A DNA stretch of 10,792 nt from an uncultured Erysipelotrichaceae bacterium (GCA_902795525.1 CADBLN010000027.1:1-10792); one strand, 5' to 3'; shown: positions 1-6,387, numbered from the stretch's first letter. The notes: generated by a model not told the origin, from the sequence alone. Numbers and translations: made by a program.

Positions 1-999
1 GCTGTTAACCGCATGGTTGAAGATGGTGTTGCAGGTGTTGACTTCTATGTTGCTAATACTGATTTGCAAGTAATTAGAACATCCAAAGTTGAAAATAAGA
101 TTCTCTTAGGAGCTAATACTACAGGTGGTTTAGGATGTGGTGGCGATCCAGAGATTGGTAGACAGGCAGTTTTAGAAAATGAGCAGGAGATTAGAGAAGC
201 AGTCAAGGATGCAGACATGGTGTTTATTACTGCTGGCATGGGTGGAGGCACTGGCACAGGAGCAGCTCCAGTTATTGCTAAGTGTGCTCAAGAATCAGGT
301 GCTTTGACTATTGCTGTTGTAACTAAACCGTTTGCATTTGAAGGACGAAAGAGAATGATGCAAGCTGTTGATGGCTTGGATGAATTACGTAAGCATGTTG
401 ATTCAATCATTGTCATTCCTAACAATAAGGTAAAAGATATTTTGGGAGATATTCCATTTAAGGATTCATTTAAAGAAGCTGATAATGTATTGCGTCAAGC
501 AGTTCAAACCATTACCGATTTGGTAAGTTTCCAAGCTATTATCAATCTAGACTTTGCTGATATCAAAGCTGTTATGAAAAATCAAGGCATTGCATTAATT
601 GGTATCGGTATGGATGATGGACCAGACAGAGCTGTTGAGGCAGCAAAGAAAGCTGTAAGCTCACCATTATTAGATGCTGATATTTCTGGCGCAAGGAATG
701 CTATCATTAATATAACAGGTGGTAATGACTTGACCATTAATGATGCAAATGCTGCTGTTGATTATATCAGAAATGCTGCAGGCGGTGATGTTGATGCTAT
801 CTTCGGTGTTGCATTTAATGAAAACCTTAACAACACTATTATTGTTACAGTAATCGCAACAGGATTTGAAGATACTGCTTTGGATCCAAATACTACAAAG
901 CCAAATTATGATAATGCTCCAATTGTAGAGTTTGCAGAAGTAGATGCGACTGCTGACTTACCTGAATTTGAAGCACCATCATTCTTTAAAAACCGTTAA
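1..999 (+). CDS. ftsZ: cell division GTPase FtsZ (5' end cut by window edge)
   Basis: FtsZ is the cytoplasmic tubulin homologue that polymerises on GTP into the division ring. The frame is open from base 1, reading AVNRMVEDG, which in FtsZ directly follows the N-terminal glycine-rich loop, so only roughly the first 25-30 codons are missing; the ATG at 13 is internal. The tubulin signature GGGTGTG is encoded at 241-261. The T7 synergy loop NLDFAD, which supplies the catalytic aspartates to the neighbouring subunit, is at 544-561. After the C-terminal core domain comes a short acidic linker of about 25 residues. The gene ends in DLPEFEAPSFFKNR, which resembles the conserved C-terminal peptide that binds FtsA/SepF-type anchors (typically DIPxFLRxR). 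The stop is TAA at 997-999. A methyltransferase gene follows 59 bp downstream on the same strand. Identification is certain; only the start is unseen. Confidence 0.98.
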   Translation, partial: AVNRMVEDGVAGVDFYVANTDLQVIRTSKVENKILLGANTTGGLGCGGDPEIGRQAVLENEQEIREAVKDADMVFITAGMGGGTGTGAAPVIAKCAQESGALTIAVVTKPFAFEGRKRMMQAVDGLDELRKHVDSIIVIPNNKVKDILGDIPFKDSFKEADNVLRQAVQTITDLVSFQAIINLDFADIKAVMKNQGIALIGIGMDDGPDRAVEAAKKAVSSPLLDADISGARNAIINITGGNDLTINDANAAVDYIRNAAGGDVDAIFGVAFNENLNNTIIVTVIATGFEDTALDPNTTKPNYDNAPIVEFAEVDATADLPEFEAPSFFKNR

Positions 1000-1019
1000 T
1001 AGAAATATTAATTATAGAA

Positions 1020-1045
1020 AGAGATAACCCTTCGGGGTTATTTCT
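1020..1045 (+). terminator. UUCG-capped hairpin between ftsZ and the trmH-like gene
   Basis: The arms AGAGATAACCC (1020-1030) and GGGTTATTTCT (1035-1045) form an 11-bp stem with one G-U pair, closed by the stable tetraloop TTCG (1031-1034). It begins 20 nt after the ftsZ stop. No uridine run follows: the Us lie inside the 3' arm and the next bases are ATATAGGAG, the ribosome binding site of the next gene. It could be a partial intrinsic terminator that tunes read-through, or an mRNA 3'-end stabiliser or processing site. The hairpin is certain on paper; its role is inferred. Confidence 0.6.
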
Positions 1046-1058
1046 ATATAGGAGACCC

Positions 1059-1775
1059 ATGCAAAGATATAAAAAGGATTTAGATTATTCATATGCCTTA
1101 GGCACAGAATTAACCTTAGAAGCGCTAAAAAAACGTCCTAGCGATGTTTTGAACGTTTATGTGCATTCTAAGCAAAATGATAATAAGATATATCAGGAAA
1201 TAGATTATTTAGCCAAAACAAATAATATTGAAATAATCAAAAGTGATAAGGCTTTTAACATCGTTAATGCAAAAGAAAACTGCTATATCATGGCAAGCAT
1301 TAAGAAATTTTCAAATCCAATTGAAGCGAATAAAAACCATGTTGTCTTAGTTAATCCAAGCAACATGGGAAATCTTGGCTCTATCATTAGAACTATGCTT
1401 GGTTTCGGCATTTATGATTTAGCAATTATTACTCCAGCAGTTGACCTCTATGATCCAAAGGTAATAAGAGCTACAATGAGAGCTTTCTTCTTATTGAGGT
1501 TTAATTTCTACAATTCTTTTGAAGACTATTTAAAGGAAAATCCTGGGCGTAATATTTATCCGTTTATGCTAGATGGTAAGGAAAAACTTCAAAATGTTAA
1601 AAAACAAGAACTTTATTCATTGGTGTTTGGAAATGAAGCAACAGGTCTTGATAGTTCATTCCAACAATACAATAGTGTTTATATTGAACAATTAGATACA
1701 ATTGACTCATTTAACCTTAATAATGCTGTAAGTATTGCGTGTTATGAGTTTACAAAGGATAAGCTGAAATTATAA
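1059..1775 (+). CDS. TrmH/SpoU-family RNA 2'-O-methyltransferase
   Basis: This 238-aa protein is a cytoplasmic SAM-dependent methyltransferase that should methylate a ribose 2'-OH in rRNA or tRNA. The N-terminal ~90 residues look like a small substrate-binding domain of the L30e-like kind common in this family. The C-terminal half is the SPOUT trefoil-knot domain with all three family motifs: motif 1 around NPSNMGNLGSIIRT (residues 99-112, Arg111), motif 2 LVFGNEATGL (188-197, Glu193), and motif 3 from SFNLNNAVSI (217-226). The start at 1059 is set by AGGAG at 1050-1054. It is probably expressed by read-through past the hairpin after ftsZ, since no separate promoter is obvious in the 59-bp gap. 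The exact target (23S rRNA G2251-like, tRNA Gm18-like or other) cannot be read from the sequence, so no symbol is given. Confidence 0.93.
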   Translation: MQRYKKDLDYSYALGTELTLEALKKRPSDVLNVYVHSKQNDNKIYQEIDYLAKTNNIEIIKSDKAFNIVNAKENCYIMASIKKFSNPIEANKNHVVLVNPSNMGNLGSIIRTMLGFGIYDLAIITPAVDLYDPKVIRATMRAFFLLRFNFYNSFEDYLKENPGRNIYPFMLDGKEKLQNVKKQELYSLVFGNEATGLDSSFQQYNSVYIEQLDTIDSFNLNNAVSIACYEFTKDKLKL

Positions 1776-1854
1776 TGATGGGAAGATGCTGAAAAGTATT
1801 CAAAGTTTAGATACTATTGTGTTTATGTGAAAAGAGTTTAAGAGGAGAAAAATA

Positions 1855-1889
1855 AAAGATTCGTTAGATCATAATAAGCGAATCTTTTT
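1855..1889. terminator. bidirectional terminator between trmH-like gene (+) and nrdG (-)
   Basis: The arms AAAGATTCG (1855-1863) and CGAATCTTT (1879-1887) form a 9-bp stem; inner TTA/TAA pairing with a bulged G can shorten the 15-nt loop. On the + strand the stem is followed by a T-rich tail (TTTTTATT from 1885). On the - strand it is followed by the complement of AAAAATAAAA, also a U run. It can therefore stop both converging units. It abuts the nrdG stop codon (1888-1890), so the nrdG mRNA ends almost immediately after its last codon. Confidence 0.8.
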
Positions 1890-2409
1890 ATTCTATATAC
1901 ATAATTATCTTCTTTTGTTTAAGAGTTTCTTTCATATTGATGACTCTTTGATTCTCACTACCTCTAAAGGCCAGGGAGATGTTCTTCTTTTCTTCAAGAA
2001 ATGGCCCATCTACTAATACGTCAAGCATTGAAAGAATTTCATCAGTTACTTCGATATGTTTGTTCTTGCCCTCCAGAAGGTTTTGCTCTAGAACATAGCC
2101 ACTATAACTCCAAATAGTTTTATTTGGGAGTTCTTTTTTTACTCTTCTTAATAGTTTAACTAGTTCTCTTTGGTTTTCTGGTTCAAATGGTTCCCCGCCA
2201 AGAATGGTTAATCCATCAATATATTCTTCTTTCAAATATTTAATGATTTCGTTTTCTGTTTCTTTAGTGAATTCATTTCCAAACAGGAAATCCCAGGTTT
2301 GTTTTTGAAAACAGCCTGGGCAATGAACCCTGCAACCGGAGACAAAGAGGGTGACTCTAACACCCTCGCCATCTGCTATGTCATATTTTTTGATATTTCC
2401 GTAATGCAT
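1888..2409 (-). CDS. nrdG: anaerobic ribonucleotide reductase activating protein NrdG
   Basis: A 173-aa radical-SAM enzyme that generates the glycyl radical on NrdD using a [4Fe-4S] cluster, SAM and an electron donor. The cluster motif CxxxCxxC is seen as Cys26, Cys30 and Cys33 within VSGCRVHCPGC, and the SAM-contacting GGEP motif is at 71-74. The length is normal for NrdG. It is the second gene of the operon: its ATG (2407-2409) begins one base after the nrdD stop (2411-2413), so translation is probably coupled. No strong Shine-Dalgarno is visible, only purine-rich bases inside the end of nrdD. A shared terminator follows directly. The activase and its substrate enzyme are adjacent, as usual for class III reductases, which supports the assignment over other radical-SAM activases. 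Confidence 0.97.
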   Translation of the reverse strand: MHYGNIKKYDIADGEGVRVTLFVSGCRVHCPGCFQKQTWDFLFGNEFTKETENEIIKYLKEEYIDGLTILGGEPFEPENQRELVKLLRRVKKELPNKTIWSYSGYVLEQNLLEGKNKHIEVTDEILSMLDVLVDGPFLEEKKNISLAFRGSENQRVINMKETLKQKKIIMYIE

Positions 2410-2410
2410 T

Positions 2411-4609
2411 TTATAAGTGTAAAACTCTTTCTTTTATTTCTTGAGTACGTCCTTGGTTCCAATATTGAGTGCCTATATATCCACAAGTGCGTCTGGCAAC
2501 ATTCATCTTTGACTCGTCAGTATTACCACAGTTTGGACATTTCCAAATTAGTTTACCATTTTTATCTTCTTCAATAGTGATTTCACCATCGAACCCACAC
2601 ACTTGGCAAAAGTCTGATTTGGTGTTTAATTCAGCATACATGATTGAATTATAGATATGCTTCATCAATGCGAGAACTGCTTTAATGTTGTTCTGCATGT
2701 TTGGGACTTCTACATAAGAGATTGCACCACCTGGTGAAAGCTTTTGGAACTTAGCTTCAATAGTTAGCTTATCAAAAGCATCAATCTCTTCAGTTACGTG
2801 GATGTGGTATGAGTTGGTGATATAGTTTTTATCAGTAACTCCTTCAATGATACCAAACCTGTCTTGTAAGCATTTAGCAAACTTATATGTTGTTGATTCC
2901 ATTGGTGTACCATAGACAGAGAAATCAATGTTTGAATCAGCTTTCCATTTAGCACATGCATCATTCATGTACTGCATTACCTTTAAGCCGAATTCCATTC
3001 CTTCTGGGGAAGTGTGTGATTGACCAGTCATGTATCTAACACACTCACAAAGACCGCCATAACCTAATGAAATTGTTGAATAGCCATTGAATAGTAATGG
3101 GTCAATAACTTCTCCTTTTTCAAGTCTGGCAATTGCACCATTTTGCCATAAGATAGGAGCAACATCACTTGGAGTTCCTTTTAGTCTATTGTGGCGAATC
3201 ATTAAGGCTTCATGACATAAATCTAATCTCTCATCAAAGATCTTCCAAAATTTATTGATGTCTTTATTTGATGAACAAGCGATGTCAACTAGATTTAAAG
3301 TAACAACACCTTGATTGAAACGTCCATAATATTTATGCTGACCTGCAACATAGTTTTCAGCCTCTGCAATATTTCCGATGCCAGCATCAGTGAACCTGTC
3401 AGGAGTTAAGAAGGAACGGCAACCCATGCATGGATATACATCGCCTTTATATTCTTTCATAATTTTTGCTGAGATATAGTCAGGAACTAGTCTTTTTGCG
3501 GTACATTTAGCTGCAAGTTCAGTTAAATAGTAATACTTACTTCCTTCTTCAACGTTGTCCTCATCTAATGTATAAATAAGTTTTGGGAAGGCAGGAGTGA
3601 TAAAGACACCTTTCTCGTTTTTTACCCCTTTGATACGTTGTTTTAAGGTTTCTTCAATAATTAGTGCCAAGTCTTCTCTTGTCTGTCCTTCTTCAACCTC
3701 ATCTAGATACATATAAACAGTTACAAATGGTGCTTGACCATTAGTTGTCATCAAAGTGATGATTTGGTATTGAATGGTTTGAACACCTTTGGTAATTTCT
3801 GCTTTAACTCTTTCTTCAGCGATTTGATTTACTATTTCAACTGTTGCATCTAAACCAGCCTCAGTTAGTTCTCTAGCCACATCGTTTCTGAACTTTTTTC
3901 TTGAAACATCAACAAATGGCGCTAAATGAGATAAAGTGATTGATTGACCGCCATATTGATTTGAAGCAACTTGTGCAATTATTTGAGTTGCAATATTACA
4001 AGCTGTAACAAATGAGTGAGGGGAGTCAATCTTTGTTCCTGATATAACAGTGCCGTTTTGCAACATATCTTCTAAGTTAATCAGGCAACAATTATACATT
4101 GGTTGAGCAAAATAGTCAGCATCATGGAAATGTATTATTCCTTTTTCATGAGCTTCCCAGATATGTGAAGGCAACAAGAAACGTTGTGTAATATCTTTAG
4201 ATACCTCACCAGCCATATAGTCACGTTGGGTTGAGTTAACTACAGGGTTTTTGTTTGAGTTTTCTTGTTTTGCTTCTTCGTTGTTTCTGCCAAGCAAACT
4301 TAAAATCTTTTTATCTGTTGTGTTGGCTTGGCGAACCAAGGCTCTTTCGTAACGATATGTAATGTAGTTTTTAGCGACATCATAATTACCCTCAGCCATA
4401 ATAGCTTTTTCAACCATGTCTTGAATCTCTTCCACACCAACAGCACGATTAATATCCTTACATTGTTTAACAACGCTTTCAGTAATATTACTTATTTGTT
4501 GCTCAGTTAATTGGTTTTTTTCAGTGGCTTGATTGGCTTTTAAAATAGCATTTTTGATTTTTGCCGAATCAAAAACTACTTCCTCACCACTACGTTTTAG
4601 TACGTTCAT
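2411..4609 (-). CDS. nrdD: class III anaerobic ribonucleoside-triphosphate reductase NrdD
   Basis: This 732-aa glycyl-radical enzyme reduces ribonucleoside triphosphates to dNTPs without oxygen. Residues ~3-95 form an ATP-cone allosteric domain (MNVLKRSGEEVVF opening). The catalytic ten-stranded barrel follows; CMGCRS (394-399) carries the probable thiyl cysteine Cys397, and NCC at 173-175 matches the region of the second active-site cysteine. A C-terminal zinc site has two CxxC pairs, Cys668/Cys671 and Cys691/Cys694. The glycyl-radical motif RRTCGYIG is at 706-713 with Gly710 as the radical residue. All key residues are present and the length is typical. The start at 4609 is preceded by GAGG-type purines in AAAGAGGAACCTT. 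It is the first gene of nrdD-nrdG, with its own promoter at 4683-4711 and a palindrome in the leader. It implies anaerobic DNA synthesis. Confidence 0.98.
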   Translation of the reverse strand: MNVLKRSGEEVVFDSAKIKNAILKANQATEKNQLTEQQISNITESVVKQCKDINRAVGVEEIQDMVEKAIMAEGNYDVAKNYITYRYERALVRQANTTDKKILSLLGRNNEEAKQENSNKNPVVNSTQRDYMAGEVSKDITQRFLLPSHIWEAHEKGIIHFHDADYFAQPMYNCCLINLEDMLQNGTVISGTKIDSPHSFVTACNIATQIIAQVASNQYGGQSITLSHLAPFVDVSRKKFRNDVARELTEAGLDATVEIVNQIAEERVKAEITKGVQTIQYQIITLMTTNGQAPFVTVYMYLDEVEEGQTREDLALIIEETLKQRIKGVKNEKGVFITPAFPKLIYTLDEDNVEEGSKYYYLTELAAKCTAKRLVPDYISAKIMKEYKGDVYPCMGCRSFLTPDRFTDAGIGNIAEAENYVAGQHKYYGRFNQGVVTLNLVDIACSSNKDINKFWKIFDERLDLCHEALMIRHNRLKGTPSDVAPILWQNGAIARLEKGEVIDPLLFNGYSTISLGYGGLCECVRYMTGQSHTSPEGMEFGLKVMQYMNDACAKWKADSNIDFSVYGTPMESTTYKFAKCLQDRFGIIEGVTDKNYITNSYHIHVTEEIDAFDKLTIEAKFQKLSPGGAISYVEVPNMQNNIKAVLALMKHIYNSIMYAELNTKSDFCQVCGFDGEITIEEDKNGKLIWKCPNCGNTDESKMNVARRTCGYIGTQYWNQGRTQEIKERVLHL

Positions 4610-4644
4610 AAGGTTCCTCTTTCTATCTAAAAATTCATTATCTT

Positions 4645-4670
4645 AAATTAGTTGGAAATCCAACCAATTT
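4645..4670. promoter_or_regulatory. 26-bp imperfect palindrome in the nrdD leader (possible operator or RNA hairpin)
   Basis: Half-sites AAATT-A-GTTGGA and TCCAAC-C-AATTT are separated by AA; only one pair mismatches (A against C). It lies just downstream of the predicted nrdD transcription start (about 4676), so it would be at roughly +6 to +31. That suits a repressor operator that blocks elongation or clearance, or a 5' mRNA hairpin. It does not match the NrdR box as I know it (ACACTATATATTGTGT-like) nor the Rex consensus (TTGTGAAN6TTCACAA-like). The symmetry is seen directly; the role is inferred. Confidence 0.5.
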
Positions 4671-4682
4671 GCATGCATAGTT

Positions 4683-4711
4683 AGTATATCCCAAACGAAT
4701 AATCCATACAA
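4683..4711 (-). promoter_or_regulatory. sigma-A-type promoter for nrdD-nrdG
   Basis: Read on the - strand, TTGTAT (4711-4706) and TATACT (4688-4683) are separated by exactly 17 bp, a good match to TTGACA/TATAAT. Predicted start is near 4676, giving a leader of about 67 nt before the nrdD ATG, long enough to hold the palindrome at 4645-4670. Confidence 0.65.
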
Positions 4712-4747
4712 GGCATTTGCATCAAAAAACATTAAATTTTTAAATGC

Positions 4748-4781
4748 GAATAAAATAAAAAAACAACTCATTAGTGAGTTG
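4748..4781 (-). terminator. intrinsic terminator of the tRNA-Gly gene
   Basis: The arms CAACTCA and TGAGTTG (4764-4770 and 4775-4781) form a 7-bp stem with loop TTAG. On the - strand the stem is followed by TTTTTTTATTTTATT (4763-4749). It lies 6 nt after the encoded CCA end of the tRNA. On the + strand the hairpin is followed by As, so it works in one direction only and insulates nrdD from tRNA transcription. Confidence 0.85.
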
Positions 4782-4787
4782 AAAAAA

Positions 4788-4861
4788 TGGAGCAGGTGAC
4801 GGGAATCGAACCCGCATTCTTAGCTTGGGAAGCTAATGTTCTACCACTGAACTACACCTGC
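4788..4861 (-). tRNA. tRNA-Gly, anticodon CCC
   Basis: Read on the - strand, all four arms fold. The acceptor GCAGGTG pairs with CACCTGC. The D stem GTTC/GAAC has a short AGTGGTA loop. The anticodon stem TTAGC/GCTAA encloses the 7-nt loop TTCCCAA, which places CCC at positions 34-36. The variable loop is the 4-nt GAAT. The T arm is GCGGG-TTCGAAT-CCCGT. The discriminator is T, and CCA is encoded in the gene. CCC reads GGG codons. It is a single gene, not part of a tRNA cluster, with its own promoter and terminator. Identity as tRNA-Gly is near certain. The CCC reading rests on the symmetrical 5-bp stem and 7-nt loop; a common bacterial alternative would be UCC. Confidence 0.95.
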
Positions 4862-4869
4862 GTATGACT

Positions 4870-4878
4870 ATTATAGCA
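4870..4878 (-). promoter_or_regulatory. extended -10 promoter for tRNA-Gly
   Basis: On the - strand the sequence TGCTATAAT gives a perfect -10 hexamer (4875-4870) with an extended TGn element; no good -35 is seen at 16-18 bp. The hexamer ends 8 nt before the first tRNA base, so transcription should start within about 1-3 nt of the mature 5' end and the precursor would have almost no leader. Confidence 0.6.
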
Positions 4879-4895
4879 CAATGAACAAAATAGGT

Positions 4896-4901
4896 TATAA
4901 T
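4896..4901 (+). promoter_or_regulatory. -10 element of the thioredoxin-like/barnase/barstar operon
   Basis: A perfect TATAAT lies 17 bp before the first start codon at 4919, with no convincing -35. The predicted start (about 4908) falls on the Shine-Dalgarno AGAGGTG (4907-4913), so the leader would be only about 11 nt. It is divergent from the tRNA promoter, the two -10 boxes being 20 bp apart, so simultaneous RNA polymerase binding may be mutually exclusive. Confidence 0.45.
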
Positions 4902-4918
4902 ATTTTAGAGGTGTTCAT

Positions 4919-5608
4919 ATGCGTAAAGTTGTTAGTTTATTAATTTGTATATTAATGTCAGTAACTTGTTTTGCTTGCGCTAAGACAAGTGAGGATGCTT
5001 TACTTTTTAAGGAAAGTTATGAAAGCCTTAATGGTTTGAAAAACAAAAACAATAAAGAATACAGAGTTGTAAACATAGATAAAGAGAATCCTTTTGTTTA
5101 TGCCACTATGGAAGACATAATGGAAAGAATAAACAATAAGGAGAGTTTTGTTGTGTATTTTGGTGCTAATTGGTGTCCATGGTGTCGAAGCATTCTTCCA
5201 ACGTTTATTGAAGTGATGAAAGAAAACAAAATAAAGACAGTTTATTATGTGGATGTTAGGCCAGATAATGATGAAGATAAAGAGATAAGAAATGTTTATG
5301 CAATTAATGAAAATGGTGAAGTTTATCTCAAACATGAAGGATCCGTTGCTTATCAACAATTTATTAAAGTAGCACAAGAGGTTTTGTCTGATTATTCTAG
5401 CGGTGAGGTTGAATCGTTAGATGGTACTGAGTGGTCTGGTGAGAAAAGAGTAGGAGCACCAAATTTTGTTGTTGTTAAAGATGGGGTCCCAACATATATG
5501 ACAACCGCAATCAGTAGCTTACAGGATGACCCTTATATGGAGTTGAATGATGATATCGTTAACGATGTTCGCAATCAGATAACTAAGATGATTGCAGAAT
5601 TTAAGTAG
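4919..5608 (+). CDS. exported thioredoxin-fold protein (probable membrane-anchored thiol-disulfide protein)
   Basis: A 229-aa protein with an N-terminal export signal: MRK, a hydrophobic stretch to ~residue 19, then Cys20. The FAC before Cys20 is a poor lipobox because position -3 is Cys17, so it may be a lipoprotein or an anchored or cleaved protein. Residues ~75-195 look like a thioredoxin fold: strand FVVYFGANW, then the redox pair WCPWC (Cys86, Cys89), and later VGAPNFVVVKDG with Pro181 as the likely cis-proline before the closing strands. The roughly 90 residues between these sites are longer than in plain thioredoxin, so an insert is present. It probably reduces, oxidises or isomerises disulfides outside the membrane; direction and substrate are unknown. 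The SD is AGAGGTG at 4907-4913. Its stop codon overlaps the ribosome binding site of the barnase gene, so the two are made together. Confidence 0.8.
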   Translation: MRKVVSLLICILMSVTCFACAKTSEDALLFKESYESLNGLKNKNNKEYRVVNIDKENPFVYATMEDIMERINNKESFVVYFGANWCPWCRSILPTFIEVMKENKIKTVYYVDVRPDNDEDKEIRNVYAINENGEVYLKHEGSVAYQQFIKVAQEVLSDYSSGEVESLDGTEWSGEKRVGAPNFVVVKDGVPTYMTTAISSLQDDPYMELNDDIVNDVRNQITKMIAEFK

Positions 5609-5617
5609 GAGGCAATG

Positions 5618-6103
5618 ATGAAAAACAATAAAATAATTGTACTAGCTATAATTATAAGCTTATTGGTTGGATTCTTTACGGGCTTTGCTATCGGTAAAAA
5701 TCAAAAAGAGAATCCTGAAACCCCAATAAGTGTGAACAATTCGAAAGAAGAGAAGATTGATGAAGATGGCAGTTATTTCAGTAAAGAAGAAGTAGCATTG
5801 TATCTGCATGTTTATGGAAAACTCCCTAGCAATTATGTTACCAAATCTGAAGCAAGAAAGGCCGGATGGAGTGGCGGTTCAGTGCAAAAATATTTACCTG
5901 GCAAAGCGATAGGAGGAGATATTTTTTCCAACAGAGAGGGTTTGTTGCCAAAAAAGGATGGTCGGGTTTATTATGAGTGTGATATTGATACTGATGGTAA
6001 AAGCCAGCGAGGGGCCAAAAGAATTGTTTTCTCGAATGATGGTTTGATTTACTATACCGAAGACCATTATGAAAGCTTCGAACTATTATATGGAGATGAA
6101 TAA
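5618..6103 (+). CDS. exported barnase-type guanyl-preferring ribonuclease
   Basis: A 161-aa homologue of Bacillus barnase (N1/T1 superfamily), which cleaves single-stranded RNA 3' of purines, preferably G, via a 2',3'-cyclic phosphate. Residues 5-26 form a hydrophobic signal or anchor, and ~27-52 a charged spacer like the barnase pro-region. The RNase domain spans ~55-158. Residues aligning to barnase catalytic positions are all present: Lys76 (K27), Arg106 (R59), Glu120 (E73, general base), Arg131 (R83), Arg135 (R87), His150 (H102, general acid); GGDIFSNREG is identical. The protein looks active. It has one cysteine (Cys121), so no internal disulfide. ATGs occur at 5615 and 5618; I chose 5618 because AGGAGG (5607-5612) is then 5 nt away rather than 2. 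The barstar gene overlaps or abuts its 3' end. Confidence 0.95.
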   Translation: MKNNKIIVLAIIISLLVGFFTGFAIGKNQKENPETPISVNNSKEEKIDEDGSYFSKEEVALYLHVYGKLPSNYVTKSEARKAGWSGGSVQKYLPGKAIGGDIFSNREGLLPKKDGRVYYECDIDTDGKSQRGAKRIVFSNDGLIYYTEDHYESFELLYGDE

Positions 6104-6107
6104 AGTT

Positions 6108-6377
6108 ATGAGAATATTTATTTTAGATGGTAAACAAATGAATGATAAAAACAAAGCATATAGTCATATTGCTAAAACTATGTGCTTTCCTGATTATTTT
6201 GGAAATAACCTTGATGCTTTGGCTGACTGTTTATCAGAATTGGACAATGAAACAATTGTAATTCTGATAAATAAGGATAAACTAATTGATGGTTTGGGTG
6301 AATATGGGCAATCAATAGTTGATACCTTCAGTGAACTGTCGATTGGTGAAGATGGTTTTGTGTTTGTTGAAAAATAA
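6108..6377 (+). CDS. barstar-family ribonuclease inhibitor (immunity protein)
   Basis: An 89-aa cytoplasmic protein (barstar is 90 aa) that should bind and block the upstream RNase before export. MRIFILDGKQM matches the first strand of barstar, and FPDYFGNNLDALADCL matches its RNase-binding helix. Tyr30, Asp36 and Asp40 align with barstar Y29, D35 and D39, the last being the residue that contacts the catalytic histidine. Ala39 replaces Trp38. In-frame ATGs exist at 6069, 6090, 6096 and 6108. I chose 6108 by family length; the 6096 start overlaps the RNase stop (6101-6103) as ATGAATAA, and GGAG at 6092-6095 is 12 nt from 6108. Whichever start is used, translation is coupled to the RNase, so inhibitor and enzyme should be made together. 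A terminator follows. Confidence 0.93.
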   Translation: MRIFILDGKQMNDKNKAYSHIAKTMCFPDYFGNNLDALADCLSELDNETIVILINKDKLIDGLGEYGQSIVDTFSELSIGEDGFVFVEK

Positions 6378-6387
6378 AACTTGTGAG

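Noticed and set aside
1838..1850. Ribosome-binding-site-like AGAGGAGA with no gene after it
   Set aside because: No ATG, GTG or TTG at suitable distance; the next bases form the shared terminator. Probably chance purine richness or a decayed remnant.
2299..2654. Open frames on the + strand over nrdG and nrdD (2299-2577, 2469-2654; likewise 4328-4510)
   Set aside because: Both strands cannot be coding here; NrdG and NrdD show full catalytic motifs, so these are shadows.
4610..4763. NrdR boxes or a riboswitch in the nrdD leader
   Set aside because: I found no pair of ACACTATAT-like boxes and no recognised riboswitch core; only a promoter and one palindrome are supportable.
5000..5377. 125-aa open frame on the - strand inside the thioredoxin-like gene
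   Set aside because: It is antisense to a gene with clear motifs; its Ile/Phe/Asn-rich product is what reverse-complemented AT-rich codons give, and it has no SD.
6069..6107. Longer barstar reading frame starting at 6069
   Set aside because: It would overlap the RNase end by 35 bases and add 13 residues (KASNYYMEMNKV-type) absent from barstar; no SD precedes 6069.
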